The position numbers and the translations under genes were made by a program. 64,000 nt of DNA from an uncultured Verrucomicrobiota bacterium. GTDB taxonomy: Bacteria; Verrucomicrobiota; Kiritimatiellia; CAIVKH01. The notes under the pieces were generated by a model. That model saw nothing but the letters and a program-made list of their open reading frames with translations, did not search any database and was not told where the DNA came from. Location of the stretch: contig CALKUH010000037.1 in the NCBI GenBank assembly GCA_937996795.1, positions 58,342-122,341 on the forward strand, in the 5' to 3' direction. Positions 24,859 to 33,787 of this stretch are shown here, in pieces. Within the stretch, counting starts at the first letter, position 1; the number at the start of each line of letters is the position of its first letter.

Positions 24859-25691
24859 CGACGCGCCATCCACGCTTTCACGCGTTTGCCCAGCCGCTGG
24901 GGCGCCTGCATCCAGTCGTAGGCGCCGCTCACTTTCGCGGCGAAGAGTTTGAGGTCATCGGCGGAGTTGATCGGCAGCCGCCGCAGAAGCAACGTATCGT
25001 CCCCGCTCACGGCGCTGCCAATGCGCGTGGTCACCGCGACGCGATACCCCGTGTCGCGCAGCATCGCGCGATAATCCGCGACGAATTCCCCGTCGCCCTC
25101 CGGGAACGCGAACGGATACGAAAACATCGTCACCATTTCCCCGATTTCGCCGCGAATCCGCGCGGCCGACTCGGTCAGCTCGCGCCGCCGCTGTTCGCGG
25201 TCCAGCTCCACCAGCTTCGGATGCGACACCGTGTGGGACCCGAATTCGATGCCCGCCGCATGCAGGTCGCGCACCTCCGCCCAGGTAAGGCAGGGCCGGC
25301 CGAGGAACTCCCGGCGCGCATCCCCGATATACGCGGTCGGAAGGAACACGCTCGCCGTGAATCCATATCGCGCGAGCATCGGCGCCACCGTCTCGGCGAC
25401 ATCCGCGAACCCGTCATCGAACGTCAGCACCACGGACGGTCTGGCAAGCGTGGCGCCCTCGATAAACGCCCTCGCGTCCTCCAGCGACAATGTCCGGAAG
25501 CCCTCGTCGCGCAGCCAGCGCAGGTGATCTTCGAACACGCCGGGACGCGTGTTCGTGACAAAGTAGGCGTGGCGCCGGGTGTCATCCACGCTGGAAACGG
25601 AGTGATACATCAGGATCGGCAACGCCGCTGCAACGGGGCGCGGGCCACGGAGGGCATGCGCGGCCATCGTTATTGCGCGGTCGAACCGCAT
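24855..25691 (-). CDS. Polysaccharide deacetylase (NodB-homology)
   Basis: A 278 aa carbohydrate esterase family 4 protein. The NodB motifs are VVLTFDDGFADVAE (catalytic base and metal Asp), FGSHTVSHPKL (metal His pair) and a later FSYPFAFPEGDGEF. It probably removes acetyl groups from the polymer or its precursor. No signal peptide is evident, so action on a cytoplasmic or lipid-linked intermediate is possible. The ATG at 25691 is preferred because GGAAGG lies 9 bp upstream; the ATG at 25700 touches that site. The gene overlaps the end of the preceding fusion gene by 22 bp. Confidence 0.87.
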   Translation of the reverse strand: MRFDRAITMAAHALRGPRPVAAALPILMYHSVSSVDDTRRHAYFVTNTRPGVFEDHLRWLRDEGFRTLSLEDARAFIEGATLARPSVVLTFDDGFADVAETVAPMLARYGFTASVFLPTAYIGDARREFLGRPCLTWAEVRDLHAAGIEFGSHTVSHPKLVELDREQRRRELTESAARIRGEIGEMVTMFSYPFAFPEGDGEFVADYRAMLRDTGYRVAVTTRIGSAVSGDDTLLLRRLPINSADDLKLFAAKVSGAYDWMQAPQRLGKRVKAWMARR

Positions 25692-27817
25692 GGGGTCCAT
25701 CCTTCCATCATCGTCGTCCGTCGCTCCGCGAGGCGATCGACAAGGTCGAGATATTCCCCCTGGTGCACGGTCCAGTTCTCGCGCGCGATGTAGGCGCGCC
25801 CACGGCGCGCGAGACGCGCCCGCTCCTCGGGACGCGACGCGAGCTCGATCATCGCCTCCGCGAGTTCGTCCACCGACCCCGAGGCGAAGAACCGCACCGT
25901 GTCCTCCGGGAAATAGAAACGGTCGATCGCCGTGCGCGCGCAGATCACCGGGACCCCCTGCGACATGTATTCGAGAATCTTCGTGCTGAACGCCTCGTTG
26001 CCGAACGAGTCCGCCCGCTTCGCGACCACGCCAAGGTCAGCCGTCGCCATCAGGTCCGGAATCTCCGCGAACGGGACGGGCGGGTGAAAGAGCACCGCGC
26101 GCTCCAAGCCGAGACGTGCCACGACGCCCTCCAGGCGTTGCCGCTCGCTGCCTTCGCCATAAATGTGAAAATCCGCCGCCGGGACGCGCACGCGCAACCG
26201 GGCAAAGGCCTCGATCGCGAGGTCGAGACCCTGGTGCCACTGCAAGCCGCCCGGATACACGATGCGGAAACGATCTTCGCCACCTGCGCGCGGACGCGGC
26301 TCGAGGAAGCGGTAATCCACATGGTTCAGGACCACGGAGCAGCGATCCACAGGCGCCGAGCGCGCCACCAGCCGGTCGCGCCACAAGTGGTTCGCCACGA
26401 TCACGTGGTGCGCGAAGCGGCACGAGACGCGTTCGACCACGCGGAGCATGCGCACGAGCGGATGCGTCGTGGCCACGGCAAACTTGCTCGCGAAGAACTC
26501 CGGCAGGATGTCGTGGATGTCCAGGATGACACCGCTGCCCTGCGCCTTCGGGAGCCACGCCGCGAACACCTCGAAATCCGGGACGGAATGCACGTGCACC
26601 ACATCGTAGCGGCGCGCAAGGGAGCGGGTACCCAGCGTCCACGACGAGCGCAGGAGAAAGGCCGTCAAGCGGGCGAGATACGCCAGCGTCTTGCGCTCAT
26701 TTCGCTCGCGCTGCTGGATGCGCAATATGCGCACGCCGTTCCGGAAGCCGGTCCGCGGCTGTCCCGGACGGCGCAGGGCGATCACCTCGACCTCATCCCC
26801 GCGGCGGGCGAGGGTCTCCGCATAGCGGATGATCCGGTTGTCGCTGTCGTAAAACGCATAGGCCGCCATCGCGACGCGACGGCGCGACCGTTCCGGTGCA
26901 TCGGGCAGCACGGAGCGGAAGTACGCCGCCGCTTCGCGCGGCGTCGCGTTCCACGCCTGCCCCGGATAGCGCTCCGCGACATACGCGAGCAGTTCGTCGT
27001 ACCACGCCGCGGGGTATTCCTCCGGGCCCGGCGCGCCATCAAACGCCATGTAGTCCGGGTGCACAATGAGCAGAGCCATGCCGCCGGCGGCCGCAATCCA
27101 GTCGAGCTTCCGTTTCCACGTGTCGATGCCGGGTTCACGCAGCGTGACGAACACGGCGTGGTCCTGCGGCAGCGTGTACGGCAGTTCGACGTAGCGCCGG
27201 CCGGAGGTGCGGCTGCGGACCCAGAACGGGAAGATGGTGCCGGACCCCTCCGGCTGCGGCTCGAACGGGTCCGTGTCAAATCCGGATGAGTCATAGCCGA
27301 TCGCCAGTTCGCCGATCCAGTCGAGGTTCCGCACGGTGGATGGCGCGCGAAAGCCCTCCGCGCCCCAGTCGCGCAGGTAGCGATCAATCCGCTCCGCGCG
27401 CCGCTCGAATGTGCGCCGGTCAAGAAACGTCCGCCAATCGTGCACGAGGCCGTGGACGCCAATTTCGGCCCCGCCGGCCGAGAGCTCCTGCCGCAGGCGC
27501 GGTGGAAGCGCGTAGCGGCCCTCGGGCACGAAATAGTACGCCGACCGCACGCCGCGCCGCTGTTCCAGTTCCGCGAGCGCGGGACAGCGGTCCAAGCCGC
27601 GCAGTGTGTCGACGTCGTGCGTAAGCACCAGGGCGAAGCGCCGTCCGGACGGCCACCCCGGCCAGCCCTCCGGCGCACGGCAGGCGTCATCGCGGATCGG
27701 CCACTCGTCGCGCACCGATTCCAGCAGTCGCCGCGCGCGCCGCTGCCGCAGTGCGATCTGCGCGCTTCGCGGGAGCACCCGCTTCGCGACTTCAATGAAC
27801 GCTGCATTCATGGTCAT
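25670..27817 (-). CDS. Bifunctional fusion: polysaccharide-deacetylase-like domain plus family 4 glycosyltransferase
   Basis: This 715 aa protein joins two enzymes. Residues about 55-305 form a deacetylase-like domain: FALVLTHDVDT (His67, Asp68, Asp70), IGVHGLVHDW (His122, His126), FRAPSTVRNLDW and LIVHPDY (His253), a variant of the NodB metal site. Residues about 312-700 form a GT-B glycosyltransferase 4: MAAYAFYDSDNRIIRYAETLARRGDEVEVIALR, YDVVHVHSVPDFEVF, IVYPGGLQWHQGLDLAIEAF and FSTKILEYMSQGVPVICA. The two halves are usually separate genes, so one polypeptide may add a sugar and deacetylate it or its acceptor. ATG at 27817 is preferred over a TTG at 27829; an ATG at 27811 is equally possible. 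It is preceded by a 107-bp gap after the Wzz stop. Confidence 0.88.
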   Translation of the reverse strand: MTMNAAFIEVAKRVLPRSAQIALRQRRARRLLESVRDEWPIRDDACRAPEGWPGWPSGRRFALVLTHDVDTLRGLDRCPALAELEQRRGVRSAYYFVPEGRYALPPRLRQELSAGGAEIGVHGLVHDWRTFLDRRTFERRAERIDRYLRDWGAEGFRAPSTVRNLDWIGELAIGYDSSGFDTDPFEPQPEGSGTIFPFWVRSRTSGRRYVELPYTLPQDHAVFVTLREPGIDTWKRKLDWIAAAGGMALLIVHPDYMAFDGAPGPEEYPAAWYDELLAYVAERYPGQAWNATPREAAAYFRSVLPDAPERSRRRVAMAAYAFYDSDNRIIRYAETLARRGDEVEVIALRRPGQPRTGFRNGVRILRIQQRERNERKTLAYLARLTAFLLRSSWTLGTRSLARRYDVVHVHSVPDFEVFAAWLPKAQGSGVILDIHDILPEFFASKFAVATTHPLVRMLRVVERVSCRFAHHVIVANHLWRDRLVARSAPVDRCSVVLNHVDYRFLEPRPRAGGEDRFRIVYPGGLQWHQGLDLAIEAFARLRVRVPAADFHIYGEGSERQRLEGVVARLGLERAVLFHPPVPFAEIPDLMATADLGVVAKRADSFGNEAFSTKILEYMSQGVPVICARTAIDRFYFPEDTVRFFASGSVDELAEAMIELASRPEERARLARRGRAYIARENWTVHQGEYLDLVDRLAERRTTMMEGWTPCGSTAQ

Positions 27818-27900
27818 GGCGCGACGCAAACCTACGGCCCGTCACGTCCCGCGCGAGAGTGACCTCCAGCCGCCATACGTAGTCACACCCGTCATGAAAT

Positions 27901-27917
27901 GGCCCGCCGACCGGGCC
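27901..27917. other. Short hairpin after the Wzz gene
   Basis: GGCCCG and CGGGCC are separated by 5 nt and lie 8 bp after the Wzz stop, in the only sizeable gap (27818-27924) within the locus. On the minus strand it is followed by ATTTCAT, not a T run, so it is more likely a pause site or mRNA stabiliser than a full terminator. No convincing promoter is visible in the gap. Confidence 0.35.
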
Positions 27918-27924
27918 CCGCTCC

Positions 27925-30063
27925 CTACGAGTGCACCGTTTCCACCGCACCCACATCGCGCATCGGGCATCGGTTCAACACCGCGCCCGCCACGCGCACC
28001 TGGTTCGCCGAAAGCAGTTCACACGCCTGTTCCACGTCGCGCATCCGATCGCGCTCCGCCTGCACGACAAGCACGGTCGCATGCAACTGCGCCGCGATGC
28101 GCAGCGCAGCGCTCACGGGCGAGACCGGCGGCAAATCGAGCACGAGGAACCGGTACCCGCCCGCGCGCGCCAATTCGACCAGATCCGGCCAGCGGCGGAC
28201 GAGGCTCGACGAGCCCGGTGCGCCGGACGCGCCGCCCGGGCCGAGCAGGAAGAGGTTGTGTTCGATCACGGTGATGTTGCCCGCCGCGTCGGCGCGGATG
28301 TCGAGCGCCCCGCTTGTCGAACGCAAGCCCGGCAGGCGTCCCCCGCGCGCACTGCGCGGTTCAGGATCCATCAGCAGCACGCGTGCCTCGTACTGGCGAG
28401 CGAGCGCCAGCGCGACGCCGGAGGCGAGCGTCGTCACCCCCGCCCCGGGCGACAACGAGGTCAGGCCGACGAGCAGCGGGTCGAACCCTGCGCCCGTGAC
28501 GCGCGCAAGCCGGTCGCCGAGCGCATCGCAATACGGCTGCAAGGCGCCCACCGCCGGCAGCGCGCCATCCTCCGCGTCCTCCGCGCCACGCCGCGCGGTG
28601 CGCCTCGTTCCATTGCCGGCCGTCGGCACGCTCAGCAACACGGGGATCCGGAGCCCCGCCGAAAGATCGCATGTGCGATGAATGCGCCGACCCGGCAGCC
28701 AGTCGACCAGCAGCGCCACCAGGATCCCCAACGCCAGGCCGCCACCGGCCGCGATCGCACACGCGCGAAGCCGTTCACGACGGTAACCGACTGCGACAAG
28801 CATCGCGGGTTGCACGACGCTGATGTTGCTGATCTTTGCCGCATCGAGGACATCGTTGATCCGCGCCTGTTCCAGGCTGCGTGAGAAATTCCGGTAATTG
28901 TCCTCCTGAATATCCCGGCTGCGCTCCAGCTGCACGATGCGGCTCGCGATCTCATCGAGCCGTCGCGCTTCGTCGGTTGCGTCCGCCAGTTGCTGCTGCA
29001 ACACGCCAATCCGCGCGCGGAGCCCCGCGAGATCGGCGCGCTCGCTCACGAGCGCGACGAGGCGGTTCGTCAAGGCGGCCCCGGGCTCCGATTCCAGCGC
29101 CCGTTCGAGCTCGTTGATTTGCGCGCGGAGCTGCTGCACGGGCGTGCTCGAGTCCAGGTAGGTCGTGAGCAGTTCCGTCTCCCGCAACTTCATCTTCGCG
29201 AGCCGGTCTTGCAGGATGGCGGCATGCGTCGACAGGTTCGTCACGCCCGGGGCCGCCGCGGCCGGCAGTTCCGCGGGCGCCTGTTTCGCGAGAATGTCGA
29301 GCCGGGCAAGTGCGGCGGCGAGTTCCGCCTCGGCGGCGCCAAGGCTGCGCTTCAACTCCTCAATGCGCGCGGAACCGGTCTTCTGGGCCTCTTCAAACGA
29401 AACCACGCCCAGCGCGCTCTTCAGCTTGCGCAATTCCGCCTCCGTCTCCGCGAGGCGCGCCCGGTTCTGGTCCGTCTGCTGCGCGAGGAAATCATACGCC
29501 GCCGCCGAGCGGTGCACGCGGAGATGGCGGTCGAGGTACAGTTCGACCAGTCGCGACAACACCTCGACGGACAGTTCCGGCGTCGGCCCCTCGTAGGAGA
29601 CGCGGATGACGTTGCTGCGCTTCGGGACATCGATCCGCAGGTTGCGCATCACGCCGACAACCGCGCGCATCCGGGCGGCGCCGTTTGTCGCGCCCACCGG
29701 GAAGCGCTGCGCGCCGATGCGGTCCACGACGGCCTCCACTGCATTCTGGTTCGCGAGGATCTCGACTTCGGAGTTCAGCACGTTTTCGCCGCGCGCATCG
29801 AGCATGACGACGCGACCCGACTCCGCGCCCGGGTCGAGCGCCGTCGTATCCGCCACATAGCGCACCAGCAGCCGGGCCTCGGCCAGAAAGGTGCGCGGCG
29901 CGTACAGCCAGATGCCGACCGCCACCACGCAACCGGCCGCAAAACCGGCCGCGACAATCCACCAGCGACGCGCGAGGCTATCGAGGATCTCGCCCACGGG
30001 AAGGCCCGCCTGCGGCGGGGTCCCCGGTTTCGGCGCGGTGACAACGCTGCTTTCGGATGACAT
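27925..30063 (-). CDS. Wzz/BY-kinase-like polysaccharide co-polymerase with degenerate ATPase domain
   Basis: A 712 aa protein of the Wzz-plus-kinase type. It has a Wzz domain with two membrane helices (about 34-54 and 433-454) flanking a long periplasmic coiled coil (about 190-400), then a cytoplasmic P-loop-like domain from ~515. In active BY kinases the Walker A is GxxGxGK(S/T); here residues 538-545 read SPGAGVTT, so the ATP-binding Lys is replaced by Val. The second motif LLMDPEP (563-569) and FLVLDLPP remain, but there is no C-terminal tyrosine cluster. The protein probably controls chain length and couples to the export lipoprotein without kinase activity. It begins 9 bp after the FemAB stop. 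Confidence 0.87.
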   Translation of the reverse strand: MSSESSVVTAPKPGTPPQAGLPVGEILDSLARRWWIVAAGFAAGCVVAVGIWLYAPRTFLAEARLLVRYVADTTALDPGAESGRVVMLDARGENVLNSEVEILANQNAVEAVVDRIGAQRFPVGATNGAARMRAVVGVMRNLRIDVPKRSNVIRVSYEGPTPELSVEVLSRLVELYLDRHLRVHRSAAAYDFLAQQTDQNRARLAETEAELRKLKSALGVVSFEEAQKTGSARIEELKRSLGAAEAELAAALARLDILAKQAPAELPAAAAPGVTNLSTHAAILQDRLAKMKLRETELLTTYLDSSTPVQQLRAQINELERALESEPGAALTNRLVALVSERADLAGLRARIGVLQQQLADATDEARRLDEIASRIVQLERSRDIQEDNYRNFSRSLEQARINDVLDAAKISNISVVQPAMLVAVGYRRERLRACAIAAGGGLALGILVALLVDWLPGRRIHRTCDLSAGLRIPVLLSVPTAGNGTRRTARRGAEDAEDGALPAVGALQPYCDALGDRLARVTGAGFDPLLVGLTSLSPGAGVTTLASGVALALARQYEARVLLMDPEPRSARGGRLPGLRSTSGALDIRADAAGNITVIEHNLFLLGPGGASGAPGSSSLVRRWPDLVELARAGGYRFLVLDLPPVSPVSAALRIAAQLHATVLVVQAERDRMRDVEQACELLSANQVRVAGAVLNRCPMRDVGAVETVHS

Positions 30064-30072
30064 GGTATTCTC

Positions 30073-31116
30073 CTAGGCTGCCTGCCGGTACAACACCCTG
30101 CCGGCCCATTGCAGGAGCGGAAGCGGAAGATGCCGGAACACCGGCGTGTACCACCCCGTGCGCTCTCCGTGCCCCGCGATGAACGCACCCTTCTCCGCGT
30201 CGTACGTGTGGTATTCCAGCGGAGACTCGGCGGCCGCCCACCCGCGCTTGAACCGCAACAGGCCCTCCTGCCCGCTCGCCGTCCGGCCGAGCGATACGCG
30301 CGTGCATCCGGCCGCACGGCACCAGCGGAAACCTTCCATCATCGCAAGATCATTCGGCCGCCATTCGAGCCCCTCCGCCTCCGACGCGCCGAACTTGAAC
30401 AATCCCACCCGGCCCCAGCGGAGGAAGACCGCCACCGCGAGCGGGCGACCGTCTTTCCATACCGTCACAATCGTCCCGTTCCCGGGCGCGAGGAGATACC
30501 GCCGGATCGCCTCGATGAATGCGCGTGGGGGCGGCGGGACGCCATGTCTTCGGCGCGTCACGGTGAGCAACCGGTAGAACACCGCGGCGTCGTCGGCGTC
30601 GCACCCGCAGCGCGCATGCAAACCGGTCGCAACCGCCTTCCGCAGGGCCCGTCGCACGGACGGATCGCATCGCGCGCGCAGATCATCCTCGGACACGCCC
30701 AGGTCCACTTCGTGCAAACAGTATCGCGCGGAGACCGCCGCCCCGGCCTCATCAACGGGTCCCCGGAACTCGACGCGCCGCCAACCTCGCAGCAGCGCCT
30801 CCTGCTGGATCGCAGCGACCAACACCGCGCGATCCCGGGCGTCGTGCACAACCGCCGGGCAGGCGTCGCTAAAGGGCAGCGCGACACCGCACACACGGCC
30901 GCCCACTTTGTGCACCTCCATCACCGGCTGCGCGGCGATGAGTGCGACGCCGTCCTGAATCACCGCATAACAGGGCGCAAAACCGTAGGTCTCGCAGAGA
31001 CACCGCGCCCACGCCGAACTGTGGAACACGGTGGCGCCGGGCAATCCGGCTACGTGCTCATCCCACGACGGATCGTCGCGCGGATCCACGAAGGTCACCT
31101 GACGCACTGTGTTCAT
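30073..31116 (-). CDS. FemAB-family acyltransferase of the exosortase/exopolysaccharide system
   Basis: A 347 aa double-GNAT-fold protein. It begins with a segment common to the PEP-CTERM-associated FemAB family (WDEHVAGLPGATVFHSSAWARCLCETYGFAPCYAVIQDG), continues with SVRRALRKAVATGLHA and ends with the GNAT core LAVAVFLRWGRVGLFKFGASEAEGLEWRPNDLAMMEGFRWC and RFKRGWAA. FemAB proteins of cell-wall pathways transfer amino acids from aminoacyl-tRNA; those in exosortase loci are of unproven function and may modify the polysaccharide. It sits 3 bp after the aminotransferase stop. Confidence 0.88.
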   Translation of the reverse strand: MNTVRQVTFVDPRDDPSWDEHVAGLPGATVFHSSAWARCLCETYGFAPCYAVIQDGVALIAAQPVMEVHKVGGRVCGVALPFSDACPAVVHDARDRAVLVAAIQQEALLRGWRRVEFRGPVDEAGAAVSARYCLHEVDLGVSEDDLRARCDPSVRRALRKAVATGLHARCGCDADDAAVFYRLLTVTRRRHGVPPPPRAFIEAIRRYLLAPGNGTIVTVWKDGRPLAVAVFLRWGRVGLFKFGASEAEGLEWRPNDLAMMEGFRWCRAAGCTRVSLGRTASGQEGLLRFKRGWAAAESPLEYHTYDAEKGAFIAGHGERTGWYTPVFRHLPLPLLQWAGRVLYRQAA

Positions 31117-31119
31117 GGG

Positions 31120-32247
31120 TTATAAAGCGGCCGATGCGGGCTCGTGTCGGAGAACATCGCCCAGCGATTCGGCCACGTAGTCGATCATCTCGTCCGTCAA
31201 CTCCGGATACATCGGGAGGGAGAGCTCTTCCGCCGCCGAGCGCTCCGCCACGGGGAATGAGCCGCGCGGCAGGCCCAGCGGGGCATAGGCCTCCTGCAGG
31301 TGGATCGGGATGGGATAGTGGATGCCGCACGAAACGCCGCGCGCCTCCAGGTCCGCGCGCACCGCATCCCGCCGCGGCACATGCGCCGCATACACATGGA
31401 ACACGTGTTTCGATCCCGCGCGCTCCACCGGCAGCCGCAGCCCCGGCACGTCCACCAAGCGCGCGGCATAACGCCGCGCATGCGAGCGCCGCGCCTCGTT
31501 CGCGGCATCCAGATGCCGCAGTTTCACGCTCAGCACCGCGGCTTGGAGGCCGTCCATGCGCGCATTCCATCCGATTTTCGCGTGCACGTACTTCCGCGTC
31601 TGTCCGTGTTCGCGCAGCACGCGCATCCGCTCCGCCAGCGCGGCGTCGTTCGTCACCACCGCGCCGGCCTCGCCGAAGGCGCCGAGATTTTTACCCGGAT
31701 AGAAGCTGAAACAGCCGAGCACACCCATCGACCCCGCGCGCCGGCCGCCATATTCCGCCCCGTGCGCCTGCGATGCATCCTCAATCACCGGCATGCCGCG
31801 CCGCGCCGCGAGTTCGAGGATCGGGGCCATGTCCGCCGTCTGGCCGTACAGGTGGACCGGAAGGATCGCGCGTGTGTGGCGCGTCAGCGCCGCCTCCACG
31901 CGGGCCGGGTCAAGGTTCAGCGACAGCGGCTCGACATCGACGAACACCGGCCGCGCGCCGGTCAGCGAGATCGCCTCCGCCGTCGCCATGAACGAGTTCG
32001 GCGCCGTGACGACTTCATCGCCGGGTCCGATGCCCAGCGACAGCAACGCCAGCCACAAGGCATCCGTTCCGTTGCCCACCCCCACCGCGTGCCGGCATCC
32101 GCAGTACGCCGCGAACTCCTGTTCAAAGCGCGCGACAAACGGGCCACCCGCAAAGGCCGCCTCCGCAAGCACCTGCTCCATCGCCGGCATGACCTCGTCC
32201 CGCAGCGCCCCGAACTGCGACTTCAGATCCAGGAACGGAACCTTCAT
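31120..32247 (-). CDS. DegT/DnrJ/EryC1/StrS aminotransferase (WlbC/WbpE-like)
   Basis: A 375 aa PLP-dependent sugar aminotransferase. Motifs: MKVPFLDLKSQ at the start, VGVGNGTDALWLAL, Asp157 in PVIEDASQAHGA (binds the pyridine N of PLP), Lys186 in FSFYPGKNLGAFGEAGA (Schiff base), and HGQTRKYVHAKIGWNARMDGLQAA. It lies next to a Gfo/Idh/MocA dehydrogenase and a left-handed beta-helix acetyltransferase, the trio that makes UDP-2,3-diacetamido-2,3-dideoxy-glucuronate (oxidation, amination and acetylation at C3). The ATG at 32247 overlaps the upstream stop (ATGA) and has GAGGGAGAGG before it. Confidence 0.9.
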   Translation of the reverse strand: MKVPFLDLKSQFGALRDEVMPAMEQVLAEAAFAGGPFVARFEQEFAAYCGCRHAVGVGNGTDALWLALLSLGIGPGDEVVTAPNSFMATAEAISLTGARPVFVDVEPLSLNLDPARVEAALTRHTRAILPVHLYGQTADMAPILELAARRGMPVIEDASQAHGAEYGGRRAGSMGVLGCFSFYPGKNLGAFGEAGAVVTNDAALAERMRVLREHGQTRKYVHAKIGWNARMDGLQAAVLSVKLRHLDAANEARRSHARRYAARLVDVPGLRLPVERAGSKHVFHVYAAHVPRRDAVRADLEARGVSCGIHYPIPIHLQEAYAPLGLPRGSFPVAERSAAEELSLPMYPELTDEMIDYVAESLGDVLRHEPASAAL

Positions 32248-32735
32248 ACCTCTCCCTCGTGGACCGGCCGCAACACCCGGGCCGGATTCCCGACGACCAC
32301 CATCCCCGGCGGAACATCCCGCGTGACGACGCTGCCCGCGCCGACCAGCGAGCCTTCCCCAATCGTGACCCCGCACAGGATCACGGCGCCGGACCCGATG
32401 GCAGCGCGCCGCGCAACCCGCGTCGGTTCACACGTCCAGTCGTGATCGCCTTTGATCCGGCCGTCCTTTGTCACCGCGCGCGGCGCCCGGTCGTTCACGA
32501 AACACACGTGGTGGCCCACGAATACCTCATCCTCGATGGTGACTCCTTCGCAAATGAACGCGTGGCTGGAGATCTTGCAGCGCGCGCCGATGGTCGCGCC
32601 GCGCTGCACCTCGACGAACGGACCGATCCGTGTCCCGTCCCCGATCTCGCACCCGTACAGGTTCACGAAATCCGCGACCCGCACGCCCGCGCCCATCCGC
32701 ACATCCTCCGCGATCCGCTGCGTGGTTGCGCTCAT
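32244..32735 (-). CDS. Left-handed beta-helix N-acetyltransferase (WlbB/WbpD-like)
   Basis: A 163 aa hexapeptide-repeat acetyltransferase. The hexapeptide pattern is clear (GAGVRVADFVNLYGCEIGDGTRIGPFVEVQRGATIGARCKISSHAFICEGVTIEDEVFVGHHVCFVNDRAPRA), followed by a loop and a second set of repeats ending GAGSVVTRDVPPGMVVVGNPARVLRP. FVNDRxPRA is typical of the WbpD/WlbB group, which acetylates the 3-amino group of the UDP-sugar made by its neighbours. The ATG at 32735 overlaps the upstream stop; the open frame upstream of it is unlikely coding. Confidence 0.9.
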   Translation of the reverse strand: MSATTQRIAEDVRMGAGVRVADFVNLYGCEIGDGTRIGPFVEVQRGATIGARCKISSHAFICEGVTIEDEVFVGHHVCFVNDRAPRAVTKDGRIKGDHDWTCEPTRVARRAAIGSGAVILCGVTIGEGSLVGAGSVVTRDVPPGMVVVGNPARVLRPVHEGEV

Positions 32736-33787
32736 GCGGCACCCCGGCGGCGGCGCGGCCGCGACAGATCGGCGAGCGCCACCCGCGCGCCCTGTCGCTG
32801 CAGCGACAGCGAGGCCGCCTCCAGGATGCGCACCAGTTCGAGCCCCTGCTCGCCCGGCGTCATCGGCGTCGTCCCGTTCAGCGCGCAATCGACGAAGTGC
32901 TGGCACTGCACCTTCAGCGGCTCGTCCTGCTTGATGTACGGCGAGTACATGTCGCCGTAGTGGTAGGCGTACTGGAATTCCGCGAAGGTGTCGTAGTGCG
33001 GGGGCCGCTCCACGTGCACGTCGTAGATCGTCAGCTTCCGCAGCGGTTCGAGGTCGTCATAGACGATCATCCGGCGGCTGCCGACCACCGTCATGTCGCG
33101 CACCTTGCGCGGGTCGAGCCAGCTGCTGTGGATCGTCGCATAGTCGCCGCGGGGGAAAAACAGCGACAGGTTCGTCACGTCCTCGACCTCCGGGTCGACG
33201 CTGTGGCTGCCCTGGCAGTTCACCGCCGTCGGGCTGGTGCCCATCAGGTAGAGGATGATCGACAGGTCGTGCGGCGCGAGATCCCACGTCACATTGATGT
33301 CGCGCTGGAAGAGCCCGAGGTTCAGGCGGCGCGCGCTGATGTAGTGCAGTTCGCCGAGATCGCCCGCCGCGACGATCTCGCGCATCTTCCGCACCGGCGC
33401 CGAGTAGAGGAAGGTGTGGCCGATCATCAGCACGCGCTTGCGCCGCTTCGCCAGGCGGCACAGCTCCTCGCACTCGCGCGACGAGCGGGCCATCGGCTTT
33501 TCGATCATCACGTGTTTGCCCGCCTGCAGCGCGGCGCTCGCCATCGCGTGGTGCGGGTGGACCGGGGTCGCCACGACGATGGCGTCGATGGCCGGGTCGT
33601 TGACGATCGACGTGAAGTCCTTCGTCGTCGCCACCTCGGGATACAACGTCTTCATGTGCGCGAGCCGTTTCTCGTCGAGGTCGCACACCGCGGCGAGGCG
33701 GCACCCGTGCGCCAGCCGGAGGTTCCGGATCAGGTTCGGACCCCAGTAGCCGCACCCGATCACCGCCGCACGCATCATGGCGCTCAT
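32732..33787 (-). CDS. Gfo/Idh/MocA-family sugar-nucleotide dehydrogenase (WlbA/WbpB-like)
   Basis: A 351 aa NAD-dependent oxidoreductase: Rossmann motif AAVIGCGYWGPNLIRN (GCGYWG at 11-16), the family signature EKPMA with Lys97, and HTFLYSAPVRKMREIV and WDLAPHDLSIILYLMG of the catalytic domain. In WbpB/WlbA the enzyme oxidises C3 of UDP-GlcNAc-uronate, with the aminotransferase and acetyltransferase downstream, as here. The UDP-GlcNAc 6-dehydrogenase that makes the substrate is not in this window. It is coupled to both neighbours by ATGA overlaps. Confidence 0.88.
   Translation of the reverse strand: MSAMMRAAVIGCGYWGPNLIRNLRLAHGCRLAAVCDLDEKRLAHMKTLYPEVATTKDFTSIVNDPAIDAIVVATPVHPHHAMASAALQAGKHVMIEKPMARSSRECEELCRLAKRRKRVLMIGHTFLYSAPVRKMREIVAAGDLGELHYISARRLNLGLFQRDINVTWDLAPHDLSIILYLMGTSPTAVNCQGSHSVDPEVEDVTNLSLFFPRGDYATIHSSWLDPRKVRDMTVVGSRRMIVYDDLEPLRKLTIYDVHVERPPHYDTFAEFQYAYHYGDMYSPYIKQDEPLKVQCQHFVDCALNGTTPMTPGEQGLELVRILEAASLSLQRQGARVALADLSRPRRRRGAA

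Noticed and set aside
27925..30063. Active BY tyrosine kinase
   Set aside because: The Walker A lysine is replaced by Val and there is no C-terminal tyrosine cluster, so kinase activity is not supported.
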